From an uncultured Christensenella sp. (GTDB lineage: Bacteria > Bacillota > Clostridia > Christensenellales > Borkfalkiaceae), in contig CAJUET010000004.1 of NCBI GenBank assembly GCA_910585595.1, positions 77,514 through 141,513 on the forward strand: a stretch of 64,000 bases of DNA, written 5' to 3'. The position numbers and the translations under genes are program-made. Position 1 is the first letter of the stretch. Each line of letters starts with the position of its first letter. The notes under the pieces were generated by a model. It was not told the origin of the DNA, did not search any database, and saw only the letters and a program-made list of their open reading frames with translations. Shown one piece after another: positions 17,101-25,361 of this stretch.

Positions 17101-17226
17101 TATTACCTACGCCACTATGTAACACTGTAACACTTTTGGCGTAAAAAACGTAAAATCTTGTAAGTCTATGACGAAAAATATTTATCTTGTTTTATGCCCA
17201 TTAGGGTGGGTTCTCTTGGGTGGGAG
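17101..17226. other. Non-coding tail of the element
   Basis: No gene, promoter or repeat is recognised between the last small ORF and the terminator at 17227. Confidence 0.4.
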
Positions 17227-17278
17227 ATAGTAAAACGGCAACGAGCCTAAACTCATTGCCGTTTTACTATTACCTTTT
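17227..17278 (+). terminator. Strong terminator near the right end of the element
   Basis: ATAGTAAAACGGCAACGAG (17227-17245) pairs over 19 bases with 17252-17270, with one G-T pair, closing a 6-base loop. A short T-run follows at 17274. Confidence 0.75.
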
Positions 17279-17340
17279 TGCGACAAAGCCCGCAACCCCG
17301 TTTACAAATACGTATTTAAGGTTCAAACTCTGTCTGTCTT

Positions 17341-17350
17341 GGTGCACCAA
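17341..17350 (+). repeat. Right att repeat of the serine-recombinase element
   Basis: The second copy of GGTGCACCAA. The sequence just before it (GGTTCAAACTCTG) vaguely resembles a tRNA T-arm, as expected for an attP that mimics a tRNA end. Confidence 0.7.
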
Positions 17351-17352
17351 TC

Positions 17353-17394
17353 ATAACGTAAGTTGAACCGTGTTTGACTTGCGTTATTTTTTGT
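17353..17394 (+). terminator. Original terminator of the tRNA operon, now separated by the element
   Basis: ATAACGTAAGT (17353-17363) pairs with ACTTGCGTTAT (17377-17387) and is followed by six more T residues. It lies 2 bases beyond the right att repeat, where a terminator of the tRNA operon would sit without the insertion. Confidence 0.75.
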
Positions 17395-17523
17395 GTTGAA
17401 ATAATCGAGCTGTTATGATAGTGTAAAGGCCGTAAAAAAGAGAGATTTTAACGGGGCGAATCTTTTGGTGGTTTCACGGAAGTTATCAAATAAGGAAAAA
17501 ATTTTAAAAAGCGGTCAAGAGGG

Positions 17524-17552
17524 TTGACATTTACAAAAAAAAGAGGTATAAT
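17524..17552 (+). promoter_or_regulatory. greA promoter
   Basis: Perfect TTGACA (17524-17529) and TATAAT (17547-17552) with a 17-base spacer. The transcript would begin near 17559, leaving a leader of about 75 bases. Confidence 0.8.
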
Positions 17553-17562
17553 TTATATGTTG

Positions 17563-17590
17563 CCGTGATTTCCCGTGTGGGAAGTCACGG
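17563..17590 (+). promoter_or_regulatory. Hairpin in the greA leader
   Basis: CCGTGATTTCCC (17563-17574) pairs with GGGAAGTCACGG (17579-17590), one G-T pair and a 4-base loop, followed by TCGTCTTTATT. It starts within a few bases of the predicted transcription start, and may stabilise or attenuate the greA-lysS message. Confidence 0.55.
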
Positions 17591-17635
17591 TCGTCTTTAT
17601 TAAAAAACGCGTAAAAGCGCGAAAAGAGGAGCAAT

Positions 17636-18103
17636 ATGGCAGACAAGTTTTTTATGACGAAAGAGGGGTTGGAAGCCGCAAAGAAACAGCTTGATTATCT
17701 GACGCGCGTAAAGCGTGCTGAAATCGTAGAACGCATTCAGGAGGCGCGCAGTCACGGCGATCTTTCCGAGAACGCGGAATATGATGCGGCGCGGAACGAG
17801 CAGGCGGCGAACGAAGGGGAGATCTCCGAGCTCGAATATAAAATCCGCAATGCGGAAATCATCGAGGAGAACGACGATAAATCGCTCGTGCACATCGGCT
17901 CCGTTGTAACCGTTTACGACGCCGATATCGAGGAAGAGACCGTCTACACGATCATGGGCACGACTGAGGCGGACGCAATGAGGGGCATTGTTTCCAACGA
18001 ATCTCCCGTGGGCGCGGCGCTCCTGCATCATAAAAAAGGCGAAACCGTCTCCGTAAAAGCACCTGACGGCGAATATAAATTAAAGATTTTAAAGATCAGC
18101 TAA
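17636..18103 (+). CDS. greA: Transcription elongation factor GreA
   Basis: Rescues backtracked RNA polymerase by stimulating transcript cleavage. The N-terminal coiled coil carries the acidic tip within H-G-D-L-S-E-N-A-E-Y-D-A-A (about residues 39-51), the GreA signature. The C-terminal FKBP-like domain has S-P-V-G-A-A-L-L-H-H-K-K-G. At 155 residues it is normal. An AGAGGAGC ribosome site precedes the ATG. It is followed by lysS after 42 bases, a common Firmicutes pairing. Confidence 0.96.
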   Translation: MADKFFMTKEGLEAAKKQLDYLTRVKRAEIVERIQEARSHGDLSENAEYDAARNEQAANEGEISELEYKIRNAEIIEENDDKSLVHIGSVVTVYDADIEEETVYTIMGTTEADAMRGIVSNESPVGAALLHHKKGETVSVKAPDGEYKLKILKIS

Positions 18104-18145
18104 GTTTTATCCGCCGCGCACAAATGCGGCATTAAGAGGACTCAT

Positions 18146-19636
18146 ATGGAAGAGAACGAGAATTTAGAGGAAGAGCGTGCGCTTCACGAGCAGGCGCTTG
18201 TCCGCCGCGAAAAGTTAAAGAAATTGCAAGCGGAGGGGAACGACCCCTACCGTAAGACGAAGTACTCCGTGACTGCGGAGTCGTTGCTTTTGAAGAACGA
18301 CTTTGAAAAGTGGGAGGGCAAAACCGTCTCGATCGCGGGAAGGCTCATGTCCCGCCGCGTGATGGGGAAGGCTTCCTTCTCGCACATAGCCGACCGCGAG
18401 GGGCAGATTCAGGTCTATATCACCCGTCAGGACGTGGGCGAGGAAGTTTACGCCGCCTATAAAAAGGACTACGATATCGGCGATATCGTGGGGATCGAAG
18501 GCTTTGTTTTCAAAACGCAGACGGGAGAAGTGACCGTTCACGCAACGCACCTTGAAATGCTTTCGAAGGCGCTTCTTCCTTTGCCCGAAAAGCACAACGG
18601 GCTTACGAACGTCGATATGAAGTACCGCCTTCGCCATATCGATCTCATCATGAACGAGGACGTGAGAAAGACCTTCTTCCGCCGCGCCGAGATCATTAAG
18701 AGCATTCGCGGATATCTCGATTCGCACGGGTTTATCGAGGCGGATACCCCCATACTTCTCCCGCTCGAAATCGGAGCGGACGCGCGTCCCTTCAAAACGC
18801 ATCACAACGCGCTCGATCTGGATATGTATCTGAGAATCGAAACGGAGCTCTATTTAAAGCGTTTGATCGTAGGCGGCTTTGAAAAAGTATACGAAATGGG
18901 AAGGATCTTCCGTAACGAAGGAATGGATTCTTCGCACAACCCCGAGTTTACGACGGTCGAGGTGTATGCGGCGTACGTCGATTATGTAAGAGTGATGGAC
19001 TTTGTAGAAGATTTGTATAAAACCGTCGCGCTTCAAACCTTGGGAACGACGAAGTTCACTTATCAAGGTCGCGAGCTCGACTTCGGCGTTTGGAAGCGCA
19101 TGACCATGACGGAAGCCGTCAAAGAATATTCGGGCGTCGATTTCGGTAAAATTTCCTCCGACGAGGAGGCGCAGAAAATCGCAAAAGAAAAGGGCGTTGA
19201 TTTGGAAGAGGGCAAAAAGTCGAAAGGGCATATCCTTGCCGCATTCTTCGACGCGTTTGTTGAGGACAAGCTCATCGATCCCACGTTCATTTACGATTAT
19301 CCCGTGGAGATTTCTCCGCTTGCAAAGCGCAAACCGGACGATCCTTCCATGACGGAGCGCTTCGAATATTTTGTGATGGGAATGGAACTCGGCAACGCTT
19401 TTTCCGAGCTCAACGACCCGATCGATCAAAGGAAGCGCATGGAAGAGCAGGCGGAAAAGAAGCGCCAAAAGGGCGCGAACGCCGAAGTGGACGAGGACTT
19501 TTTGGACGCGCTCGAACACGGAATGCCCCCTACGGGCGGGCTCGGTTTCGGCGTTGACCGGCTTATAATGATTCTTACGGACAGCCCGTCTATTCGCGAC
19601 GTGTTGCTGTTCCCGACCATGAAACCGAAAAAGTAA
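18146..19636 (+). CDS. lysS: Lysyl-tRNA synthetase, class II
   Basis: Charges tRNA-Lys. An N-terminal helical extension and OB-fold anticodon-binding domain (about 50-150: V-S-I-A-G-R-L-M-S-R-R) precede the catalytic core with motif 2 (F-R-N-E-G-M-D-S-S-H-N-P-E-F) and motif 3 (G-G-L-G-F-G-V-D-R-L). At 496 residues it has the usual length. Co-transcribed with greA. Two cognate tRNA-Lys genes lie 6 kb upstream. Confidence 0.97.
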   Translation: MEENENLEEERALHEQALVRREKLKKLQAEGNDPYRKTKYSVTAESLLLKNDFEKWEGKTVSIAGRLMSRRVMGKASFSHIADREGQIQVYITRQDVGEEVYAAYKKDYDIGDIVGIEGFVFKTQTGEVTVHATHLEMLSKALLPLPEKHNGLTNVDMKYRLRHIDLIMNEDVRKTFFRRAEIIKSIRGYLDSHGFIEADTPILLPLEIGADARPFKTHHNALDLDMYLRIETELYLKRLIVGGFEKVYEMGRIFRNEGMDSSHNPEFTTVEVYAAYVDYVRVMDFVEDLYKTVALQTLGTTKFTYQGRELDFGVWKRMTMTEAVKEYSGVDFGKISSDEEAQKIAKEKGVDLEEGKKSKGHILAAFFDAFVEDKLIDPTFIYDYPVEISPLAKRKPDDPSMTERFEYFVMGMELGNAFSELNDPIDQRKRMEEQAEKKRQKGANAEVDEDFLDALEHGMPPTGGLGFGVDRLIMILTDSPSIRDVLLFPTMKPKK

Positions 19637-19663
19637 ATTCACGAAAGGATAACGGGGAGGACT

Positions 19664-20572
19664 ATGGACGCACGGATCACCAAACAGCGGCTTGCGAATA
19701 TGCTTTCGTACGATTGGCTTAAAATCATCGGAGCGATCGCCCTTGCGGCGGTAGTATTCTGCGTATTCTTTATGATGATCGCAACGCGTGCCACCGCAGG
19801 ACAGACCTTCTACGTCTACGCTTACAGCGGTCTGGCGGAGGGCGCGGAGTTTTCCCGTCTCGGCGACGATCTGAAAGCGCGTAACGTGTTTGCCTACGAT
19901 ATCCTCGATACGGGAAGCGAGACCTTCTCAAAGAACGGCTACGGAAACTCCGTGTTTATGGCGCGGCGTTCAACGGGAGAGGGGCGTGTGATGTTCGTGG
20001 ACGACGTGCGCACGGAGAGCGAGGATGGGAAAGTAAGTTCCACACTTTTGAGCTTTATCGAAGGGGAGGGAACGGAACAGGAGAATTTTTCGATCTTTCT
20101 CGATCCCCAGGCGTTCTTGAATGACTGTGAAAATTATTTGAAGAATTTCTTCGGCGAAGACCTTTCCGAAGAATTGAATACGGAAAAAGCGCGCAGTGCG
20201 TTTATGGCGCGAAACGGGAAGGACAAGCGTTACCGTACTTCCGCCAAAAAGGAGGCGGGCGTTTTACAGGAAAGCGAAAGGCTTAAAAAACTGAAGGACG
20301 ACTTCCTTGCGGTAAAGGAAGCGGTTCGAGAATCGCTTCTTAGTTATGTGACCTATACGGGCTACGGTGACAAAACGCATACGCTCGGTTTTTCCATGAG
20401 GCAGATCAATAAAATTACTTCGCTTGTTTATTACACCGCCGAAGAGGACGGCAAAAAGGTTCAGAAGAAGGACGATTTGGTGCTTTGCCTCTTCGACAAC
20501 GGTACCCGTGAGGGCGATTTAAAATACGAAACGGTGAACTTTCTAGCCTATCTTCTGAGGACTTATAAATGA
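19664..20572 (+). CDS. Membrane-anchored protein of unknown function
   Basis: A 302-residue protein not recognised. One N-terminal membrane segment (about 20-40) is followed by an extracytoplasmic or cytoplasmic soluble domain with mixed alpha/beta character and a coiled-coil stretch near 205-225. It sits between lysS (27 bases) and the decarboxylase (4-base overlap), so it is in the same operon. Its role cannot be told. Confidence 0.65.
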   Translation: MDARITKQRLANMLSYDWLKIIGAIALAAVVFCVFFMMIATRATAGQTFYVYAYSGLAEGAEFSRLGDDLKARNVFAYDILDTGSETFSKNGYGNSVFMARRSTGEGRVMFVDDVRTESEDGKVSSTLLSFIEGEGTEQENFSIFLDPQAFLNDCENYLKNFFGEDLSEELNTEKARSAFMARNGKDKRYRTSAKKEAGVLQESERLKKLKDDFLAVKEAVRESLLSYVTYTGYGDKTHTLGFSMRQINKITSLVYYTAEEDGKKVQKKDDLVLCLFDNGTREGDLKYETVNFLAYLLRTYK

Positions 20573-21810
20573 TCCGCGGAAAGATCGCAAAAATGCTCTG
20601 CGGGCAGAAGAGACAGATCTCTTTTCATACCCCCGGTCACAAGAAGAGAGGCGCGGATATTACCGAGCTCAGTTATTCCGACAATTTGTTTTCTCCGCAC
20701 GGCGTCATCAAGGCGGCGCAGGAGGAAATTGCGGAACGGCTCGGTGCGTACCGCACCTTTTTTTTGACGGACGGAAGCACCGCGGGCGTACACGCCATGC
20801 TCTTTGCCTTGAAAGAAAAGGGGGTAACGCGCATTGCGCTTTCCCCTTATTCACATCCGAGCGTTACGGGCGGATGTAAACTGTTGGGGATCGAATGCGT
20901 GTTTATTTCTGTTCCGCTGAAAGAAGGGATGCCCTTACAGCCCGCGCCGTCGGAGACGGAGAAGGCTCTTCGGAATGCGGACGCGCTTTTGCTGACGTCG
21001 CCCGACTATTACGGGTTTCTCCCGGATCTTGCCTTTGCAAGGGATTTGACGGCAAGGGAAAAAAAACCGCTTGCGATCGACGGCGCGCACGGAAGCCATT
21101 TTCATTTCGATCGGATCCGCTATGCGGGGCGTTACGCCGATATGTGGGTGGACGGTGCGCATAAGTCTCTGCCAGCGCTCACGCAGGGCGCTGCGGTCAG
21201 CGCAAAGAGCGGGGAGTGGGCGGACGCGCTCGAAGAGGGAGTGCGGATTTTTCATACTTCTTCGCCCTCCTATCCGATTCTTGCAAGTGTGGAAGAGGCG
21301 TTTTTGTATCCGCGTAAACCTGAAACGGAGAGGGCGGCGGAAGAGTTCAAAAAGAATATCGGCGCAGTCGGAAACGACGATTGGACGAAGGTTTTGATCC
21401 GCTACGGAAAAAATGCGGATGCGGTCGAAAGGTTTTTGGAGTCGCGCGGCGTATATCCCGAGTTCAACGACGGAAACTATATTTTGTTCTATCTTTCTCC
21501 CTGCACGAAGAAAGGGGAACTCAGAAAACTCGCGGGACTTTTAAAAAAGTGCCCCGCGCCCGAAGCGTGGGAGGGGGAAGTCCTCGCCGCAAAAGTTTCA
21601 AACGCGCAGTGCGGCGCTATTGAATATATTCCTTTAAAAGAAGCGGTCGGAAGGCTCTGCGCCGAAGACGCGGGGATATTCCCGCCCTCGCTTCCCGTAA
21701 TAAGGAAAGGGGAACGAATTGCAACGGAGGCGGTTTGCCGTCTTGAAAACGCGGTTCACGCGTTCGGCTTGAAAGATGGAAAGATCGCGGTCTATACGGA
21801 AAAAGAATGA
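20569..21810 (+). CDS. Orn/Lys/Arg-type PLP decarboxylase (YaaO-like)
   Basis: Fold-type I PLP enzyme of the ornithine/lysine/arginine decarboxylase family. Landmarks: F-H-T-P-G-H-K-K near the N-terminus, T-D-G-S-T-A-G-V, the Asp of A-I-D-G-A-H-G-S-H-F, and the PLP lysine in D-G-A-H-K-S-L-P. At 413 residues it is about 65 shorter than YaaO, with a reduced C-terminal domain. It precedes holB, matching the Bacillus yaaO locus but without tmk between. The substrate is unassigned. Confidence 0.85.
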   Translation: MIRGKIAKMLCGQKRQISFHTPGHKKRGADITELSYSDNLFSPHGVIKAAQEEIAERLGAYRTFFLTDGSTAGVHAMLFALKEKGVTRIALSPYSHPSVTGGCKLLGIECVFISVPLKEGMPLQPAPSETEKALRNADALLLTSPDYYGFLPDLAFARDLTAREKKPLAIDGAHGSHFHFDRIRYAGRYADMWVDGAHKSLPALTQGAAVSAKSGEWADALEEGVRIFHTSSPSYPILASVEEAFLYPRKPETERAAEEFKKNIGAVGNDDWTKVLIRYGKNADAVERFLESRGVYPEFNDGNYILFYLSPCTKKGELRKLAGLLKKCPAPEAWEGEVLAAKVSNAQCGAIEYIPLKEAVGRLCAEDAGIFPPSLPVIRKGERIATEAVCRLENAVHAFGLKDGKIAVYTEKE

Positions 21811-22730
21811 TTACGTTACTGCATTCCACAAATGCATATCTTGCGATGAAGAGGGACGTTTCGCCCTCCACGCTTATCGTGTTTCCGGACGCGAAATATC
21901 TTCGCACGCTCTTAAAGGAATGTGCAAAGGCGTTCTTCGGCGAGAGCGATAAAAGGCGCTGCGCGCTCATCGACGGAGAGACGTATTCCGACTGTCTGAT
22001 TCTGCCCGCAAAGGGGGCGAAATTCACCGTAGACGATGCGGCGCGTATCGTGGACGAGAGCCTTCTCCATCCCGTGGAAGAGGAGAAAAAGCTCTTCGTG
22101 CTGGACGCGTTCGATACGGCTTCCGCGCTTGTGCAGAATAAACTTTTAAAAATTTTGGAGGAGCCGCCTGCGGGAGTTTATTTTCTTCTGGGCGCATCGG
22201 GAGAGGGGGCGGTCCTGCCAACGGTGCTCTCCCGTATGAGAAAGCTGACGGTCCCTCCCTTTTCGGAAGAGGCGGTGATCACAGCGCTCACGCGCAACCA
22301 TGCGGGAGATGGGAAACTGAGCCGCGCCGCGGCGGCTTCGGGCGGGGTGTATTCCCTTGCGGAAGAGCTCTTATCGGGCGGAGATAATTTCCGCATTGCG
22401 GAACGGCTCTTCGAGGGGTCGGAGCTTGAAACGCTCTGCCGAGAGGCGGAAAAAATCAAAGACAGGGGCGCGCTTTTTGCGGCGCTTTCCCTAACGGCGC
22501 GGGATTTGCTCTTTTATCGCACCGGTCAGGGTCGGTTTGCTTCGTTAAAGGGCGAAAGCCTGAAAAAACTTGCAAGCGGCTATCCCGAGGGCGCGTTGCT
22601 CTCGGCGGCGCGTTTGATTCAGAACGCCCGACGAGAAGTCGAATTCAACGCTTCCGTGCGCCAAGCCCTGTATCATTTGGGGCTCAGAATTCAGGAGGAG
22701 AAAACAAAATGGCAAAAGTTGTCGCAGTAA
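21807..22730 (+). CDS. holB: DNA polymerase III subunit delta' (clamp loader)
   Basis: A clamp-loader subunit. The diagnostic block N-K-L-L-K-I-L-E-E-P-P-A-G-V-Y-F-L-L (about residues 111-128) and the following T-V-L-S-R-M are clear. There is no Walker A motif, as expected for delta'. The N-terminal 40 residues are divergent. It overlaps the decarboxylase by 4 bases and ricT by 22. Confidence 0.88.
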   Translation: MITLLHSTNAYLAMKRDVSPSTLIVFPDAKYLRTLLKECAKAFFGESDKRRCALIDGETYSDCLILPAKGAKFTVDDAARIVDESLLHPVEEEKKLFVLDAFDTASALVQNKLLKILEEPPAGVYFLLGASGEGAVLPTVLSRMRKLTVPPFSEEAVITALTRNHAGDGKLSRAAAASGGVYSLAEELLSGGDNFRIAERLFEGSELETLCREAEKIKDRGALFAALSLTARDLLFYRTGQGRFASLKGESLKKLASGYPEGALLSAARLIQNARREVEFNASVRQALYHLGLRIQEEKTKWQKLSQ

Positions 22731-23563
22731 GATTCAGACAGGGAGAAAAACCCTATTATTTCAGCGCGGGCAAACTCAACCCGCAAAAAGGGCAGGGCGT
22801 CATCGTGGAAACTGCGAAGGGGAACGAGTACGCCGTCGTTGAGGAGGGCGAGACGGAAGTGGACGACAAAGAGATCGTCGCTCCCTTAAAGCCCGTCGTG
22901 CGCATTGCAACGGAAAAGGACGAGGAACTGCGCAAGGCGAACCGCGCACGCCGCCCCGAGGCAATCAAGATATGCAAACAAAAGATCCGCGAGCACGGAT
23001 TGAATATGAAGCTTGTCGATTGTGAGTTCAACTTTGACGGGAGCAAGGTCGTTTTCTTCTTCTCGGCGGAAGGGAGGGTGGATTTCAGAGAGCTCGTCAA
23101 GGATCTGGCGTCCGTCTTTCATACCCGTATCGAGCTCCGTCAGATCGGCGCGCGCGACGAAACGCATCTTTTGGGCGGGGTCGCCCCCTGCGGAAGGGAG
23201 GTTTGCTGTGCAAACTGTATGCCCGAATTCCGCCGCGTCAGCATAAAAATGGCGAAGAATCAGGGACTTTCTTTAAACCCCGGCAAGGTGAGCGGGCTTT
23301 GCGGAAGACTGATGTGCTGCCTTTCCTATGAGAACGACTACTACGCCGAGGCGTACAAGAAATCGCCCAAGGTCGGTTCGTCGGTCACGACGCCCGAAGG
23401 AAAGGGAACGGTCGTCACCGTGAATATGTTAAAAATGATCGTGCGCGTAAAGATTGAAAAGGACGGCGGCAACTTCGTCTACCGCGACTTCCCCGTCGAT
23501 AAAGTAGGCTTTCGCAGAAATGCCGAGAAAGAGGAAGAAAACGATAATTCCGACGAAGAATAA
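22709..23563 (+). CDS. ricT: PSP1-domain protein RicT (YaaT)
   Basis: Family of RicT, part of the RicAFT complex that tunes RNase Y cleavage, biofilm formation and sporulation in Bacillus. The PSP1 core contains H-L-L-G-G-V-A-P-C-G-R-E-V-C-C and C-G-R-L-M-C-C-L-S-Y-E; these cysteines ligate the [4Fe-4S] clusters of the Ric complex. The tail is Glu/Asp-rich. Its start lies inside holB. Confidence 0.92.
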   Translation: MAKVVAVRFRQGEKPYYFSAGKLNPQKGQGVIVETAKGNEYAVVEEGETEVDDKEIVAPLKPVVRIATEKDEELRKANRARRPEAIKICKQKIREHGLNMKLVDCEFNFDGSKVVFFFSAEGRVDFRELVKDLASVFHTRIELRQIGARDETHLLGGVAPCGREVCCANCMPEFRRVSIKMAKNQGLSLNPGKVSGLCGRLMCCLSYENDYYAEAYKKSPKVGSSVTTPEGKGTVVTVNMLKMIVRVKIEKDGGNFVYRDFPVDKVGFRRNAEKEEENDNSDEE

Positions 23564-23581
23564 AAAAATTGTCAAAAAAAC

Positions 23582-23610
23582 TTTACTAACCCGTACGAGT
23601 GTGATATAAT
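23582..23610 (+). promoter_or_regulatory. Ferredoxin promoter
   Basis: TTTACT (23582-23587) and a perfect TATAAT (23605-23610) with a 17-base spacer, upstream of a GGAGGT ribosome site (23629-23634). Confidence 0.65.
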
Positions 23611-23641
23611 ATAGGCATCTTTATAGACGGAGGTTTCACCG

Positions 23642-23812
23642 ATGGCACATAAAATTACCGACGAGTGCGTTTCTTGCGGCGCCTGCGCGGATACCTGCCC
23701 CGTAAATGCGATCGCTCCCGGCGACGCGACTTACGTCGTAGATCCCGACGCTTGCATCGACTGCGGCGCTTGTGAAGACGGTTGCCCTGTGGGTGCAATC
23801 ACAGCTGAGTAA
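23642..23812 (+). CDS. 2[4Fe-4S] ferredoxin
   Basis: A 56-residue clostridial-type ferredoxin. Two C-x2-C-x2-C-x3-C-P clusters are seen: C-V-S-C-G-A-C-A-D-T-C-P and C-I-D-C-G-A-C-E-D-G-C-P. It acts as a low-potential electron carrier. It has its own promoter, a strong ribosome site and its own terminator, so it is an independent unit placed within the holB-rsmI cluster. Confidence 0.95.
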   Translation: MAHKITDECVSCGACADTCPVNAIAPGDATYVVDPDACIDCGACEDGCPVGAITAE

Positions 23813-23820
23813 TGAAAGCT

Positions 23821-23858
23821 AAAAAAAGCGCGGAGTGTTTTCCGCGCTTTTTTTATAC
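23821..23858 (+). terminator. Ferredoxin terminator
   Basis: AAAAAGCGCGGA pairs with TCCGCGCTTTTT around a short GTGTTT loop, ending in a run of seven T. Confidence 0.9.
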
Positions 23859-23890
23859 ACGCTTCCTTTGAATGTAAGTGCCTTATTATT

Positions 23891-24556
23891 ATGAAATCGA
23901 TCGACTACCTCAACGAACAGTATCAAATCATACAGGACAGCGACCTTTACAAATTTACTTCCGACTCCCTTTTGCTGAGCCGATTCGTCAAAGCGCAAAA
24001 AAACGAAACCGTCGCCGACTTCTGCGCGGGCGGCGGGGTCGTGGGACTGAATTTCTTTGCGGAGAACACAGGCATTTCTTCCGTGACTTTTTTCGAGGCG
24101 CAGGAAGAATCCGCCGCGCTCTGTAAAGAGTCGGTATCTTTGAACGGACTTTCGGATAAAATGAAAGTCGAAAACGTGCGCCTGCAAGAGATCCCTGCGG
24201 AGTATATTGAAAAGTTTTCGCTGATTTTATGCAATCCGCCCTTTGAAAACGCGGGTTTTGAAAATGCCGATCCCAAAAAAGCGAGCTGTAAAAAGGAGCT
24301 TGCGCTCACGCTGGAAGAACTTGTAAAGAGCGCGAAGCGCTGTTTGAAATTCGGCGGAAGATTCGTTCTCTGTCACCGCGCCGACCGTGCGGCGGAAGTG
24401 ATTTATACCCTGCACGAAGCGGGGTTGGAGCCCAAGCTCATACAGTTCGTCACGGGAAAAGCGGGGCGCGAACCTTATCTGGTTTTAATAAGCGCCAAGA
24501 AGGGCGCCAGGAAAGGCGTAAAAGTTTTAAACGAAAAGGTAAATGAGGGGAATTGA
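23891..24556 (+). CDS. tRNA1(Val) adenine-37 N6-methyltransferase-like protein (YabB/TrmN6 family)
   Basis: A 221-residue SAM-dependent methyltransferase. The N-terminus L-Y-K-F-T-S-D-S-L-L-L-S and the SAM loop D-F-C-A-G-G-G-V-V-G-L-N are typical, and N-P-P-F (about residue 115) marks an adenine-N6 methylase. It directly precedes rsmI as in the Bacillus yabB-yabC pair. Confidence 0.85.
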   Translation: MKSIDYLNEQYQIIQDSDLYKFTSDSLLLSRFVKAQKNETVADFCAGGGVVGLNFFAENTGISSVTFFEAQEESAALCKESVSLNGLSDKMKVENVRLQEIPAEYIEKFSLILCNPPFENAGFENADPKKASCKKELALTLEELVKSAKRCLKFGGRFVLCHRADRAAEVIYTLHEAGLEPKLIQFVTGKAGREPYLVLISAKKGARKGVKVLNEKVNEGN

Positions 24557-24557
24557 C

Positions 24558-25361
24558 ATGATTTATTTTGCGGCGACGCCGATCGGGAATTTAAAGGATA
24601 TCACCCTGCGCGTTTTGGAAACGCTCAAAGAAGCGGACGCTGTTTTCTGCGAAGACACCCGCCGCACATTAAAGCTGCTTTCGGCTTACGGAATTAAAAA
24701 GCCGCTCTATGCCTGTCATAAATTCAATGAGAGCGAAGCGGCGGAAAAAGTTATCGCGCTCTCCCGCGAAGGGAAGAACGTCGTGATCGTCTCCGATGCG
24801 GGTATGCCCGTCATCTCCGATCCGGGCGCGGTCGTTGCCCGAAAGCTGAATGAGGCGGGAGAAAAGTTCACGGTGCTCCCAGGCGCGTGCGCTTTCGTGA
24901 GCGCGCTCGCGCTCTCGGCGTTTCCCGCCGAACGGTTTACTTTTCTGGGATTCCTGCCCGATAAGACGGGAGAGCGGAAGCGCTTTCTCGAACGCTATCA
25001 AGAGGTGCGCGAGACGCTTATCTTCCACGCTGCGCCGCAGGACGTGGACGCGTATATCAAAGTCATGTACGAGGTGTTCGGCTCCCGTCCCGCCTGCGCC
25101 GTGCGCGAGATCACCAAAATACATGAGGAAGTGATCCCGTTCGATTTAAAAGACGGCTTTGCGGGTGAAAAGCGCGGGGAGTTCGTGCTTCTTGTCGGGG
25201 GCGCGGAGGAAAAAGAAAACCCCCTCAACGCGTTGAGCGTGAGAGAGCATTTGCAAAAATATTTAAGCGAAGGTTTAAACAAGAAAGAGGCAGTCAAAGC
25301 TGTTTCCCGCGACAGGGGCGTTCCCAAAAACGAAGTGTATCAAGCGGCGATCGATCTATGA
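24558..25361 (+). CDS. rsmI: 16S rRNA (cytidine1402-2'-O)-methyltransferase RsmI
   Basis: Methylates the ribose of C1402 in 16S rRNA. The tetrapyrrole-methylase-like fold is recognised by A-T-P-I-G-N-L-K-D-I-T, F-C-E-D-T-R-R-T, V-S-D-A-G-M-P-V-I-S-D-P-G and L-P-G-A-C-A-F-V-S-A-L. I choose the ATG at 24558, preceded by GAGGGG, over one five codons earlier. The 3' end overlaps the convergent gene by 6 bases. Confidence 0.95.
   Translation: MIYFAATPIGNLKDITLRVLETLKEADAVFCEDTRRTLKLLSAYGIKKPLYACHKFNESEAAEKVIALSREGKNVVIVSDAGMPVISDPGAVVARKLNEAGEKFTVLPGACAFVSALALSAFPAERFTFLGFLPDKTGERKRFLERYQEVRETLIFHAAPQDVDAYIKVMYEVFGSRPACAVREITKIHEEVIPFDLKDGFAGEKRGEFVLLVGGAEEKENPLNALSVREHLQKYLSEGLNKKEAVKAVSRDRGVPKNEVYQAAIDL

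Larger units (their letters stand above)
12286..17350. mobile_element. 5.05-kb serine-recombinase integrative element in tRNA-Lys(CTT)
   Basis: The element is flanked by GGTGCACCAA at both ends (12286-12295 and 17341-17350). Cargo: a large serine recombinase, a TetR regulator, an Acg-like oxidoreductase, a broken zinc-ribbon ORF, a sigma-like factor and one small unknown. The tRNA operon's terminator lies immediately past the right end, which supports the boundary. No relaxase or transfer gene is seen, so it is not self-conjugative on this evidence. Exact ends are inferred from the repeat. Confidence 0.75.
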
